A stretch of DNA of 64,000 nt from Paragordius varius. Lineage: Eukaryota; Nematomorpha. The stretch is from assembly GCA_964247055.1 (NCBI GenBank), contig OZ176051.1, positions 4,030,001-4,094,000 on the forward strand. The letters run 5' to 3'. Below the pieces are notes generated by a model, which ran no database searches, had not been told where the DNA came from, and worked only from the letters and a program-made list of their open reading frames with translations. Of the stretch, positions 23,446 to 36,250 are shown in pieces (within the stretch, counting starts at the first letter, position 1; each line of letters begins with the position of its first letter). Position numbers and translations under genes: made by a program.

Positions 23446-25340
23446 TTCAATTAGAAATAAATCTTTAATTATTCTAAGTAAGACTACAATGTTTCTATCA
23501 ATAAATATATTAAAAAGCAATAGGCGTGTGGATATAAACTCCGAAAACTACGGCAAAAATTATATTATTTTTTGCAATATGATTGTCTTAAAACGTAAAC
23601 TCATCTTATTAAATGAAATCTCAGAAAAATAGCGGAAAAATGTTTGAGCTGATGATTTAACAATTTAAAAATTGTTTTTTTATAAATCAGTCTAATTGGT
23701 TAGGAAATGAATTTAAAAAGGCCCATTATGCATAGTTTTGATAATTTTATTTGGTAAGGGAATTGCCCAGAATGGAGTGTAAAATAAAACGGATATTAAT
23801 CATTTTTGGATTTTGGAATTTTAAATATGGAACCAGAATCATAAACATTATTAGCGCCAACAAATTAATTTGAAATTTTGAATAAAACTTTTAAATGAAG
23901 TATTTTCTAGAAGTAAATAGATATAAGTTGAGGTAAATTAAACACTAACAAAATAAAGGGGATCTTTTATTGTTTTTCAGAGCAGGAATGTCCAACATAA
24001 ATGACTTTGCCAGCCCCATAGGCCAAATAATTGGGCAGGCCGCTTAAAAATATTACATATAAAACCATGGAGCTGTAAAAATTTTACAATTAGTCTTTAT
24101 GTACTGAATATAATAATTTTTGTTTATTTGGTTGTCGAATTTTGTATAACCCCTACATTTTTATTAAATGAAGCATTACTCGAACAACAATTAATGGTGT
24201 TAATAAACGAACAATACAAATTCTGAATAAAATATTATTAAAAAATAAAAGTAATAATTCAAAAGTAGTATTTATTTAGATTCTTGCAAATTTTTATTAG
24301 AGAATCGCGCGTAAAACTTCTGAAAAATCTTCAGCCATATTATTAATCGATTCCCACCCTTAGTGGAAAAGGGTCTCTTCTCCGAGACTTCTACAACAAA
24401 GTTCGGTTTCTTTGCATCAATAAAGATGCCAGTGCTGTCATCGGAAGAACTTTCATAATTATATGGATCTTTTAATCGGTCTAAAAAAGGCAAAATTCTT
24501 TAGTAAGATTTAACAAAATCAACAAAAATAAAATGAATCATACTCTCTGTAAACATCGTTGAGTTAAAATGTATTCCATACATGAAATCTAAATATTCGT
24601 CATTTTCATCTTTGTTTCCTTGATACATCCAGTTGTATCTAGGAACTCGAGATATTGCTTGATCATTTCTTTGATTCAAGATGGGATTTGGGATGAATAC
24701 TACCCAAAAAGGTAATAGAGTGTTAAAGGTTTGAAATCATAATGTTAAAAAATATATAGATGTCCTTGTTCTTAAAATTTATATAAGTGTAACACTAAAA
24801 ATTTATTAAACCTATTAAAGTTATCAAAAATATTATCGAAAAATATCATTATAGTAAATTTTTGATGATTCAATCCAATATCATATCAAAAATAGTGTAT
24901 TCTGGAAATAAGATATCAAATTAATAATTACCCATATTCGGCTTTTCTTCTTTTCGCTTTAGAACTAAATTCTTGCCAAAACAACATCCCAAAAGAATAT
25001 TAAACATATTTTATGATAGTGGTGAAAGTATTTTTAGAATGAAATTTTGTTAATAAATTGATTGTTGTAATTAGAATCAATTTTTGTTTTAACTTTACAA
25101 CACATATATTAATAATAATTATGATATTTAACTTTTTAATGTAGGATCATTAAAAAAATATAATCGCAAAAATGATCTAAAATAATATATTTCGGTTATG
25201 GCTGCAATTAAGAAATTTAAGTTTTTTTCTTTAATATTTAAAATTTAACCGAAAACTTGTGAATTTACTTTACTGGTATTTTCGGGAATAAATTTAATCT
25301 ACATATATATCTCAAATTAAGACTGATTCGAAAAAAAATA
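22780..25340. repeat. Long direct duplication of about 16840-19290
   Basis: The end of the hAT N-terminus, the spacer, the KDPYDYES gene copy and its flank are repeated in the same order and orientation as 16840-19290. Runs of tens to hundreds of bases appear unchanged by eye, for example around 17440-17580 and 23515-23655. This is the youngest large duplication in the first 33 kb. Confidence 0.75.
24070..24995 (-). pseudogene. KDPYDYES-family gene, copy 7
   Basis: Twin of copy 6: the 24272-24493 piece (LKDPYNYESSSD, FIDAKKPNF, GGNRLIIWLK), a middle piece with NWMYQGNKDENDEYLD (about 24560-24700), and a start-like MFNI piece just below 24998. It differs from copy 6 by scattered substitutions and small indels. 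Not recognised. Confidence 0.6.
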
Positions 25341-26036
25341 TTATCAAATTATCCTTTTGAATGGGCTGTTAATCTTAATTATAAATTTGTGGGGGATTTT
25401 ATTAATTTTTGGACTTGATGAATTATATTGTTGCTTAATAATAGCAAAGAGTTTTACCTATACAAAACTTATGTATTGAACAGGGGTAATCATTGACCAA
25501 GATTTTCGCTGCATACACTTTTAGATTCAACATATATTTTAAAACATGATTAATGTCTTTATTAAAAAGCATTTTATTTAGATTCAGTTTAAGTGTCTAA
25601 TATTAATATCCGTTAATATATACAACTAATTAAAGCTATTTAAAATTAAAATGTTTGTATTAAACCATAATTGGACAATTCTTTTTGGAAATAAAAAACA
25701 GAAACATATTTTTATTTCGACACTTTCTTTTTACTAAGCGAGATCAGACCAAACTACGGCTGAAGGATGCAGAGTGAAAACATAAATTATATCAAATTGT
25801 TTTCTAAATTTGACAATCTATGCATTTTTACCTTGAAAATGGTTACAATATATAATAATTAAAGTTAGAGCAGTGGTTTGCAGTTCTGAAATCTCTGTAT
25901 TTTTGCAGGGCATGAAGACTTAATGAAGCTGTCAATATATTTTAAATAGAAATAAAAGCTCTGACGTCGTAATTGAATAAGTATGTAATCAATCACACAG
26001 GTTTAAATTTCAATCTATTTATGTAAGGTTGGCTTA
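24995..26036. repeat. Left arm of a large inverted repeat
   Basis: No gene. Words here reappear reverse-complemented at 28780-30242: CGAGATCAGA near 25740 against TCTGATCTCG near 29265, and the AAATCTCTGTATTTTTGCAGGG region near 25890 against 29105. The arms are clearly diverged. Confidence 0.6.
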
Positions 26037-28780
26037 ATAAATGCTCTCAAAAACATGTGAGATGTGCGGTATTTACTGAAGTCTCCTTTTGAATAACACT
26101 GGACAACAAATTTTTCTGCTACTAGAGTTTTTTGCATTTTCTGATATTTAGTATCATTTTAACAGTAAATCTGAAATAAAAATTATAACTCGATGGAAGA
26201 ATTTTGTATAATTTGATTTTTTCGATTATGCGCCCTCTTTATCAAAATTTTACTAAAAAATGTTTTTCTTTGAAAATATACAAGTAATGCCCATTTGTAA
26301 TATATCATTCGAAAGAGTAATAAAAACTCTATAAAATGTATACTAATATGTATTACATCGACAGTTAATATTGGACACAGAGAGCGACAAACGCGCGAAG
26401 CGAGAGCATTTTTTTAAATTATTAAATTTTTGAAACTAATGGATGAAAATAGCTCAAAATTTGTTTAGATGGTGATAAATGTTTAAAAAAAATAACACTA
26501 AAATGTTTTTTTGATTACAACATTTTTTTATTGCTTTTATGTCACTCAAAACAGCCATTTTTAAGTTTTTTGTTTTTTAAAAATTACCATCTCATCAATA
26601 TTAATTTATTTTCTTTACGAGGCTGATAATTTCGAAATTTTAAAGATAAAAACAAAGTTTAAGGTATTTTTGATCTTTTATAGCCATTATGTAATAAATT
26701 TACAGTTATAACTATGCATTTTAGTATCCACTAGGTAATATATTTATGGTAATAATAATTTTTATTAAAAAAGCAAACCACAAGCTTTTTCAAACATTTT
26801 TTTTAAATTAAATACTAATATAACCCTAAAAATTATATTAAATTAATTTATATGATTTTCAAATTAGTTTGTCTGTGAAAATTCTTGACTTATTTAAGGA
26901 TTGAAAATTTCGACCATTTAAATCCAAATAACTTTTACATCCGATTGATTTAAATGACTTACTACCATTTAAAAGATGATGCGCTCTTTCGAATGATATA
27001 AAATACATGGCTTCGTATAAAACTAATTTTCGAAATTTCGAGTTTAATGTTAAATCGGGGCCAAAAATTATCGATAAACTCTAATAAAAAAATGCTTGCA
27101 TGCTAGACCAATTTTCTTTTCAGATATACTAATTATGTACTTTAATAAAATAAATTTTAAATTTACAAGAATGGTAGTTAAAAAAAGTTAAAATTTGTTG
27201 TCTAGTCTAATTATGTTTGTTCAGTTCACATCGTGTATAATAAAAAATATTTAAAGAATGGATAAATTATATTTGAACATAAGGCTTTTAAATCTTTTAA
27301 CATTTAATTTTAATTTTACTGCTGTCCACACTTGATTTACTGTAGAATAAACGCGTTCAGTCGCAGCAAGTTCCGGGCAAAGAAAATTTCACAATTTTTA
27401 AAACGTTATTGTATTATTTTGTTTCAAAATATTGAAATATTTTCAACCATTTGTCCTCTATTGTTAATTTTTCTGATGCCCAATATCTAAGCTTTTCCTT
27501 ATCAATATATTTTTTAACAAATTTTCATTAAAAAATCATTTTCAGTTATATTTAAGAATTTCAGATTAATATAATCAAATGATTTTTGAACATCGTATCA
27601 AGTATATTCTGGTTTTAATGTAAAATAGATCACTATCATTGAATCGTCCGTCCAGTCAAAATAATTGCTGTTGGTATAAAACCGTTTTATACGGCTCATG
27701 GTATGCTGACGGTTTATTGTACCTTGCTCTTCGAGCTTATTTATACTATTGCTAATAGTAAATGTCAGAAAATTATTTTTTTGACATAGGTATTTTCAAA
27801 TATTAAATTCATTTGCTATTTCGATTGGAGATAATTTGTCACCTAAAAAGGTTTAATGACGTTTTGAAAAAGAGCAGCTTAAGTTTATAGAAACTAAAGT
27901 AGAATCTTAAGGGATTTTACATTTCCAAAATTCTTTCGATAGCTTGCAGACGAGCTAACCAACACGTTTTACAGTATCGAAGAATTTTTTGATCCACTTC
28001 CGCTAAGCATTTTAACGCGTAAAATTTATATAGAGAAATAAAATATATTTTAACAACAATATTTGCCACATCTACTGGTAACAAGTTAGCAGGTATTTGT
28101 TAAGCATAAGCGTTATGTATTATATTCGCCTCACAACCAATAATATTTTGATTCACATCTTTCGCTAACAAAAAATTATTTGTACCTCTTATCGCTTTTC
28201 CTCCGAAATTAGAACTCGTATTGTCTGTACAGTATGCGATGATTTTACTTTTAAATTATTTTCCCAAAATATCAATAATAGAACTAAAAACCGGGTAAAC
28301 AAAATCTAAAATTTAATTTTAACCGCAGTATCTGAATGAGAACATATGTGCATAAAATTAATTTAGTGAAAATTATTTTTTATTTCTAAAAATGCATAAA
28401 AGCATCATACATACTATTGCCTCGGCCCTTGTTCTAGCACAGTACGTTTTATATTAAATAGCTTTCTGATAACTTGTAATATACAATCCATAGATCTGAA
28501 GGTGATTAACAGCGTCAAATAATATAAGTCCTACTGAGAATGCTAAATTATTTTCTTCTTCTCCATTAATGTTTATTAAAAAAAGATGGAGCACTATTGT
28601 AACATCAATTTTGTTTCTGTGTCTCAAAATGCTTTAATATATTATTTTTTTCCGCCATGGAAGATACTGACGCCGTTGCATGAAACATTTAACTATGTTG
28701 TCCTTTTTTGATTTAATAAAAGGAAATTCACTCCTTAAATCATCGGTGAGTGTACTCATTTTGTTAAAAATCTAATTAAA
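26037..28780 (-). pseudogene. hAT transposase fossil, copy d (split by T3)
   Basis: Minus-strand hAT remains lie at 26037-26096 and 27208-28780: C-terminal NNAATER region degraded near 27340-27370, ELEEQ/DWTD region near 27650-27760, SDNTN core near 28210-28230, and a BED-finger relic near 28670-28700. It sits at the centre of the inverted repeat whose arms run to KDPYDYES copies 7 and 8. Confidence 0.65.
26097..27207. mobile_element. T3: CACT-ended element with TAA duplication
   Basis: Left end CACTGGACAACAAATTTT and right end AAAATTTGTTGTCTAGTC form near-perfect inverted repeats. TAA flanks both sides (26094-26096, 27208-27210), and excision restores CTTTTGAATAATTATG as in sister hAT copies. 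Inside, ATATCATTCGAAAGAG (about 26302) and CTCTTTCGAATGATAT (about 26984) show that the inverted symmetry extends far inward. No ORF: a long foldback, non-autonomous element. Confidence 0.75.
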
Positions 28781-30242
28781 CTAAATCACACAGGCTTATC
28801 GTTCACATATAATATATATATATAACTTAATGAGGTATAAATGTATTCAAATTTATAGTGGTAAAGTACTGTAACTATACAGTTTATTCAATAATATAAT
28901 AAGATTGGTTGCGAGGTTATTTCCTAATATAGTAAAGCATAAAACGTTGATGCAAATGATCCCTGAATCTCTTTCGAAACGAGGTGATAATAAATGTCAA
29001 TTACAAACTACACCAATTACCTACCTATTTAATTACGACTTCAGAGCTTTGATTACAAATTTAAAAATTAGTTGAGAGTTTAAATAAGTGTTGCCCAGCA
29101 AAATGCAGAGATGTTTCAATTAGTTTGTACCGCTGGTGTAACTTAAATTAAAATACATTGTAATAATTTTTAAAATTGGATAATTGTCAAATAATTTTGA
29201 AACCAATAATATAATTTATTGCAGTCGTTATCCACCATCAGCTGCAGTTTTAATTGTTCTGATCTCGTTTAGTATAAAGTAATGTTTCCGTTTTCCAAAT
29301 AGGATTCTCCGAATATGTAGTAATACAAAATATTTCATTTTTAAATAGCAATTAGTTTTATATGTTAACAGATATTAAAATTAAATTTAAAAAATATACA
29401 GTTTATAGGGTCTCTTTTTATCCTTTTTCATTAAAGGATTAGGATTCAAACTGTATCCGGATTTGTGAAGGCTTTAACACTCGCCTGCCCAGAGCTGACA
29501 GTGATGATAGAAAATTGCGTATTTTTGGGATTCGAACTCTAAATTGTAAGAGTCCGACGCCCAAGCTGATTAATAAAATGTTTTTTACTAAAGACTAACC
29601 AGATTTTAAAATGGGTATTAAATCAATAAAAGTGGCTAGATCTTGATCTAAGATTACCTTTGTTTAATATATAGCAATTTTTTTATAGGTAATATGTTTG
29701 CTATTTTTCAAGCAACAATATAATTCCCATAACTTCAAGTCGTAAAAATTGATGTAATGCTATTTTTAATTTGTATTAGCAATAGTGCACTCAAAAGGAT
29801 ACAGGGAGAAATCTTTGAAAAATAACATTTTTTAGCGTTTGAGATTTATATGTCTGGGTGTATTTATATCTAAAAATATGAGTTAAAGTTCCTAACAAGT
29901 ATTTAATAAAATTTTAGATAAAGGATAAAACTTAAATCGCTCAATTGCAGATATAACCGAAATTTATTATTTTTGATTTAAATGCGATTATATTTTTTTA
30001 ATCCTACAATATAAAGTTAACCAGATATTATAACTTAAATGAAATTATTTATATAAGTGTAAATAAAATTGAAACAAAAATTGATTCTAATTACAACAAT
30101 CAATGTGTTACATATAATTTTCAATCAAAAATAAATACTTTAACCACTATAATCATCCAAATATGTTTAATATCTTTGGAGATGTTGTTTTGGCAAGAAT
30201 CAGGGGCTGAAACGGAAAGCCGAAATAAATGGTATATTAGAA
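28780..30242. repeat. Right arm of the inverted repeat, inner part
   Basis: Diverged reverse complement of 24995-26036. It includes a degraded start-like MFNI piece near 30162-30200 on the + strand, matching KDPYDYES copies 6 and 7. No intact ORF. Confidence 0.55.
29515..29585 (-). repeat. tRNA-like (SINE-type) remnant
   Basis: Minus strand: a box-B-like GAGTTCGAATCCC preceded by GGGCGTCGGACTCTTAC, resembling the anticodon-arm and T-arm half of a tRNA. The D-arm is shortened and the acceptor stem is not convincing, so this is a tRNA-derived repeat or pseudogene rather than a gene. Confidence 0.4.
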
Positions 30243-30245
30243 TAT

Positions 30246-31362
30246 CACTGCTCAACAAGGTTTTGCACCACCCCATTAATTTTGCATTTTTTGATACCTA
30301 ATGGCATGGAAAGGCCAAAACAAAAAGAAAATTGAGGCCACCAATAGGATTTTTCCAAAATTTAATTTTTAAATTTGTATTTAAATGAAAAATAACAATC
30401 GTTCCTCGTGTACATATGATTAAATATTCAAACGAGCAGGTCGATACAAGTAATATTCCATCCACGGATAACAAATTCTAGGCTTTAAATAAGATACTAA
30501 ACAAGCTAAGAGCCAAAGTATTAAAAATCTAAAAGGGCTTATGTATAGTGTGATAGATCCGGGCGGCTGCACAAGCTCTGCATATCCCCCAAGCGATCCT
30601 ATAATTATGCCAGATGTGGCAAAGATAACAATAAGTAATCGTAAAGTCCGATAAGAGAGACTTGCAAGCAAAATCCAGGCAAATTGACAAGTCAAATTAA
30701 CCAATTTACAGAATAAAGTTAGATAAATTTTACAATTAAATTGAATATAAATTAGGTAAATAAAAATGGTTCAATTCTACTAAATGTGGCTACACAACAT
30801 CCATTTGATATTCAAAATACAAAACAACCAATAATTTTAAAAAAATAAGGTATATCCACTAGGCATAAATAAAGGATTTTTTGTAAGAATCAACTCAAGT
30901 GAAAAAGCCTAATAAGTACTCGAAAGAACGAAAACTAACAAAAAATATAGCCTATCTGAAAGCCGAAGGTTTAAACCATAGAATGCCTTTTTTAGTATAT
31001 TTTTAAAAAAAGTATACATGTGTTAATAATTCACTTGAAAAAAAGGACTAAATTTTGACGTTTAAGTCTGTACTTTTTTTTTCTCTCTGATATTTAAATG
31101 ACATATATATATTCAAAAGATAGAATTTAAAACGCTTTATTAAATGATATAGTGTTTATAATATAATAACATTTTATTATAAAGTTATATTTAATTTTTT
31201 ATCGATTTTTTCCTGTTTTTTAAAAAATTGAAAAACCTATAATATTTCAAAATTCTGATTGGCGGGATCAAAAAATTTTTCAGATTCGGAAACACTGAAA
31301 TTAGTCATAATTTAAAAGTTTGAGTGGTGGTGCTCAAAAATGTCCAAATTTGTCGACTAGTG
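30246..31362 (-). mobile_element. T2: CACT-ended TIR element, TAT duplication
   Basis: Inverted relative of T1: it begins CACTGCTCAACAAGG and ends TTTGTCGACTAGTG, flanked by TAT on both sides (30243-30245, 31363-31365). It interrupts the right arm of the inverted repeat. It lacks the two extra inserts of T1 and so serves as the empty-site reference for them. The hydrophobic ORF at 30420-30704 (94 aa) is carried on the minus strand. Confidence 0.8.
30420..30704 (-). CDS. Hydrophobic ORF of T2
   Basis: 94 codons, with MVNLTCQ at the start, SGIIIGSLGGY and FRFLILWLLACLVSYL as hydrophobic segments, and YPWMEYYLYRPARLNI at the end. It parallels the T1 ORF. Conservation of an open frame in two separate insertions is suggestive but not proof of coding, and no known domain was recognised. 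Confidence 0.4.
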   Translation of the reverse strand: MVNLTCQFAWILLASLSYRTLRLLIVIFATSGIIIGSLGGYAELVQPPGSITLYISPFRFLILWLLACLVSYLKPRICYPWMEYYLYRPARLNI

Positions 31363-32480
31363 TATATGATATTAAAAAATGTTTCCTTTTTTGAGGAAAA
31401 ATTAGATATTTGCGTAGGGTACATTTTTAGATAATTCATGTAATGATATTTCGCTTTATTTTAAGAATATACAAATATATGTAATGATATTGGATTTAAT
31501 AATCAAAAATTCTATCACTATAATTAAAAAGTATAAATATCACGAAAATTTAATTTGTCATTATTTTTATAGTTTTAATCAAATAGCTTTATAAATTAAT
31601 ACTTATATCAATATATATATATATATATGTGCATCTAATTATTAATATACCACCGAGGCTACTGCTAAACAAAGTAAAAAATATAATAGCTTCTAATATA
31701 TCTAAGGAAAAAAGATGCGCCATCTTTTTACTATATATTAACATAATGAGATATTTTCTTAGGAGCAAATAGAAGTAATAGCACCTCTTATCAAGCAAGT
31801 GGCTTTATAAAACCAAATATTTTAAGGACAGTGTTTAACACATGTCAGAGTGTGGGATTCGTCCTTTTTGTGGACTCATCAGTCACACATAGTGAACACG
31901 GGCAAGCACTAGCAGTTAGGATTATGTTTAAATGCTGAGTAATTTAGGTTGTATAAAATAATTTAGTTGGTCAAGTAAAAATAGAGAACTAAAGCCCAGC
32001 CAGTGCCCCGATTGTACTAAAATCAAAAAGGATCATAATTCCTTTACATTAGCCAGGATGGGGCTTATTGAATTAGAAGATCATAAATTTTTTAAATGAT
32101 ATTGTATAAGCATTTTTTTTCACAAACATATTTAATAATATATTTAAACAAATTCAAATTACTATGATGATATTATTTATAAATAAAATACCTAGTTTGT
32201 TTTTGGTAAATTAGAATTATAATCCTATTTTTGCTTTGTTTTACCGAAAAAATCACAAAGTAATATAAAAAAATATATTTTCAAGATATTGATAAAAAAT
32301 TAAACAAAAAACTTACAGTTAAACTACTATATTTTATTTTTAGATAAATCAAATTTATGAATGCCATGTGAATTTTAGAGAATTAGATTGAGTCTTCTGC
32401 AGATAGATCCTATCAAGTTAGATTGACCTGTCACCCCTGATACTGATACTAATTGATTAAACAATAAGATGATAAAACAA
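31363..32480. repeat. Right arm of the inverted repeat, outer part
   Basis: After T2 the arm resumes: GTAATGATATTGGATTTAAT near 31475 matches the reverse complement of 24860-24885. A short TA microsatellite lies at about 31606-31627. The stretch 31850-32060 holds somewhat GC-richer unassigned sequence. No gene seen. Confidence 0.5.
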
Positions 32481-32905
32481 TATTTCAAGTTGATACGCAA
32501 AACTGGATTAATCAAGACGAAAATACGGACGAATATTTAGGTTTCATATGGATTTTTTTTAACTCAACGTTGTATGGAGAGAGTATGATTTATATTTTTG
32601 ATAATTTTGTTGAATCCTGCTAAACAAATTTGTTACTATAATTTAAACAGCTTAAAAGACCCGTATGATTACGAAAGTTACGATAATGACAAAACTGATA
32701 TATTTATTCATCCAAAGAAAGTGGAATTTGCGTTCAAAATAAGACAATCCACTACTAAGGCTGGAAATTATTCGAGAGTAAATCTATCAAGAACAATACA
32801 ATCAATTCTCCAGCTATGGTAGATGTTTTTGTGGGAAATACTACAGATATCTTAAATTCTTTCAAAGTTCTTAAAAATGAAAATATAAAAGTGCCAGTAT
32901 AATTA
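32480..32905 (+). pseudogene. KDPYDYES-family fragments, copy 8
   Basis: Pieces in order: NTDEYLGF (about 32527-32550), KDPYDYESYDNDKT (32653 on), a TTKAGN motif, and SPAMVDVFVGN (32803 on). It combines upstream pieces seen in copies 6 and 7 with the downstream block seen in copies 1 and 3, so it best shows the order of the parts. It is degraded and its protein is unrecognised. Confidence 0.55.
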
Positions 32906-33930
32906 TCGGGCTTTAGATTTATTTAATATGATTACATAATTATTTAATACAATTCTTCACTTGTAAGCATATCAAATAAATAAGTCCCTAGTTTAAATCA
33001 CATATAAACAAAGTCCAAAATTATTGAAATAAATTATGTAATTTATATTTTCGTCATTTTGTTACATATTTTAAGTACACAGCTAATTCATACGATTTCG
33101 AGGTTCGGCATTTTTTATATAAATATTCATATTTGACTAGAATGCAATGTTTATAAGCATGGCGATTGTAAATGGTCCCTATTTAGTTTTATATCGTATT
33201 TTCGTTTATTAAATACCTTGTTTTCAATGAAGGTGTCCCAGAATTTTAACATTTATGTCTAATTATAGATTTTATAATCTTTCACAATATTATTGACACG
33301 TAGATAAATCTGCTAGGATCATATTTAATTTTTTAATTTTTTTTATAATAGAGTTTGTTATCCATATAGTACCAATAACTAATCACTGGTGGCCCTTGTG
33401 TTTTAATTATTCTGAGAACAATATGCATAGTTTTGATAATTTTAAATACTATGGGATCTAAAATTGAAGGGGAATAAGTTTAAAATATTGACTTAACATT
33501 GTTAGTACATACTAGATAAAACCATTATTGGCGCCCACAAACCAATTTCAAATTTTGATTACTTCTAAATGAAAAAAATATACGATAGATGTTTTTTCTA
33601 GAATAAATTGAAAAACTACCGAAATAAAGGGTATCTTTTATTTTAAAATTAAAATTTTAATTTTCGTAAAATTTATTAAATTAAACTATATACAAAATTA
33701 TCGATACATGGTAGTATCTTTTGGATGACTATAATCAAAAGAAATAATATTGATAATAAAAGTTAAACAAAATGCAAATAATTATAGAATATAAAATGAA
33801 AAATATAAAATGTGTTGATGTCCATGTGGTTTTTTTCTTAATGCTTGCGTGTATAAATATCTAAAAATAATCTGTTTCTTTTAGGAACGCTTTGGTGACA
33901 TTATTCAATTCCTTTTTTTCTTCCACTTGT
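32905..33930. repeat. Diverged macro-unit flank
   Basis: 32905-33350 resembles 690-1130. 33360-33640 resembles the spacer at 4830-5290. 33650-33930 is AT-rich with nothing recognised. Confidence 0.45.
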
Positions 33931-34260
33931 TAATAAGGTTTTAACTATTTGAATGGATGTAACAAGCTTCCCAAATCAACCTGTCGGATAAATTGTCGGC
34001 TTGTGCCATTATGGATGCTGGAGCGAAGGTGTGTCCCTTATTTTGGAAACGGTTAAACACAGCCGATTTATAGTTCTTTTTCTCAATACTAAACGGGAGG
34101 TCCAATATAATGTGCTGGACAATTATTACATTTTTTGTGGTAGACGTAGATTCGTTTTTAGGTTCTCGACGTCGTTTTAACAATCTTAATGAATTCTTTG
34201 GTGGTAACACGCACTTCGGTTTTTGTTATAATGTATAATCTTTTAGATGTGTTAGTGTAT
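33930..34260 (-). mobile_element. Penelope-like retroelement remnant (GIY-YIG nuclease region)
   Basis: Minus-strand peptides include a YHKKCNNC/YIG-type segment and KSAVFNRFQNKGHTF followed by SDRLIWEACYIHSN. These resemble the C-terminal GIY-YIG endonuclease domain of Penelope-like elements (the KSAVxxHxxxxGHxF and ExxYI positions). The frames are broken and no reverse transcriptase was seen nearby, so it is a 3' fragment. Confidence 0.5.
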
Positions 34261-34539
34261 GCCAGGCTTAGACATCTTTTGGGCGGATTTTGTTTTTATC
34301 TTGAGTTAATATATTGTTTCATAAATCAGTTATCCAATGTTTTTTGTTACCTTGATCAAGCATCATGGTCACAATTTCTGAATTTTGTGATATTCGTACC
34401 TTTATACATGTGTGCATTAGCTAAATTTAATTCAAAATAAACTACTTTTTTGTTTCTATCAATGTTAGATGCGATTTATAAATAAAAAATTAGCTTTAAT
34501 TTTAGCTTTAAAATAAACATGATATTTTGAAGAAATGTG

Positions 34540-34770
34540 AAATAAAAATGGTGTCGAAGTAGTTTGATATGAAACTATTTTTTCAAAACTATTTTTTTAA
34601 ATCTAATTTTTCTTTCGATTATTTGGCTTATTGTTATCAATTTTATTAGGATCGAAGCATAAATTTAAATTGGGACCGTTTTATATGGATTAAAAAATAT
34701 CAACCTTAAGTCTGGGTTATTAGGTACCCCAATTTGAATCGAAGTGTTAAATTCGGTAATCTAGATGTCA
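34540..34770 (-). repeat. Dispersed repeat D, copy 2
   Basis: Reverse-complement relative of 12640-12850: it shares AATGGTGTCGAAG, TAAATTTAAATTGGGACC and a CCCAATTTGAATC region. No ORF. Confidence 0.5.
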
Positions 34771-34899
34771 AAAAACTAAAAAATTGTAAATATTTTTCAA
34801 CTAATACAGGAAAAGGTTTGATATCTTAATTAACCGAAACAATTTTCAAAAACAGTAGAAACTTTAAGCTCTGAGTCGAGACTATGCAAATATGTCATC

Positions 34900-36250
34900 G
34901 CAAAAAATGAAAGTGAATGAGGTGTTAATATAATTTTTAATTATTAAGAAACAACGCATATGGCTGAGCTTTTTTTAAATTAAGCTTCTCAGTTTTATCG
35001 CATCCCATATGAAAATAGCGGTTTAAAGGGGATCCACAAATTCTTCATTGATTTTTAATTTGAAATTTAAGAATACGGAGATTTACGTTTTCTTAAATTG
35101 ACCCCTCGGTTTAGGTCCGCCCTCCTAAAATAATTGGTTTTGTAAACAATTAGTTATTATGTCAGAAAATATGAAGACCTATTAATATATAATTTGCAAA
35201 TGCGAATAGCATATCTATTTTGCCTGACTCGGCTAAAACTTGGATGATATGTTTTAGATTCAAGACATTATCCAGAATAGGTGTCGGCCGATTCGCAAAC
35301 GGATTTTTTATTTATATTTAAATGTGCCATGGCTGAGACATTTTTAATAGACCTTTTATGACAGATCATATATCTCCCTAATCGTTGTATAAATTATAGT
35401 GGCTTCGAAATCCTGAAAACAGTCATTTTATTAGGATTTAAAAGTGGTTTGTATTTACCTATAAATGGGCCATGTGAGTGGGCCGTTTTTAAATTTCTTT
35501 TGTCCTACCTCGTAAATAGGTGTTTCTGAAATAACATTTTTTAAAATAATCAATCTTTTAGCCCATATGATTCAAAAATAGAATTTTTTATTTGATATTG
35601 AGCCAAAGGTGAATAGTCTATTTTTTAATGAGCTTCTTGTTTCATCCTCAACCCTCTCAAAATAATGGAGTATGTTAGCTGGATTTAACGCAATTTTCCT
35701 TGAAACGCTCCCATTTATATTTAAAGGTATGAGATTTAATTATCAATTTCAAATGCCCAGAAGATGACAAAGCCATTTTTTGACTTTTCCCTGCTAAATT
35801 CCAATCCTGGTAAAAATAATTAGCCCGCAATTTTGACACACTATTGTAAAAATAGAGGATTACATTGTTGAAATTTTCGTAGAGGCATTCGAATACATAA
35901 AATTTTTTATCATTTAAAAAGGCGCCGAAGGATACTAGCTATTTTTTGAATGACCCCTTTTCCCAGCCACCAAATAAGGTTTTCAACGGGTTGACCAGTC
36001 GAATTCAAAATAAAAATTTTTTATTCATCTTTATATTTGTTTAGAGTGACAGGCATCTTATCAAATTTGGCCCTCAGTTCAGCCCATCCCAATTGAAAAA
36101 ATAAATTTGTAAATGGCTTTGAAACAACTTTCCGAAAAAGTTGTTTAACTATTCAAATTATATGGTATCAAATAATCCTGTCCAAGAGAGTCACCGTGTT
36201 TTAGAGTGATATATTTATGAAAAAGTTATGATATCATTGGATTTATGTCA
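34900..36250 (+). repeat. Very diverged SatX relative
   Basis: Words of the SatX opening module persist (GCCCTCAGTTCAGCCCATCCC-like at about 36060 and CAACTTTCCGAAAAAGTTG at about 36126), with related lines near 35105, 35505, 35650 and 35955. This looks like an old array far older than the other copies. Confidence 0.45.

Noticed and set aside
29515-29585. Functional tRNA gene
   Set aside because: D-arm shortened and acceptor stem not pairing convincingly; kept only as a tRNA-like remnant.
1-33700. Direct repeats suggesting CRISPR or integron-like arrays
   Set aside because: Repeats are long, diverged and eukaryotic in nature, with no regular short repeat-spacer pattern.
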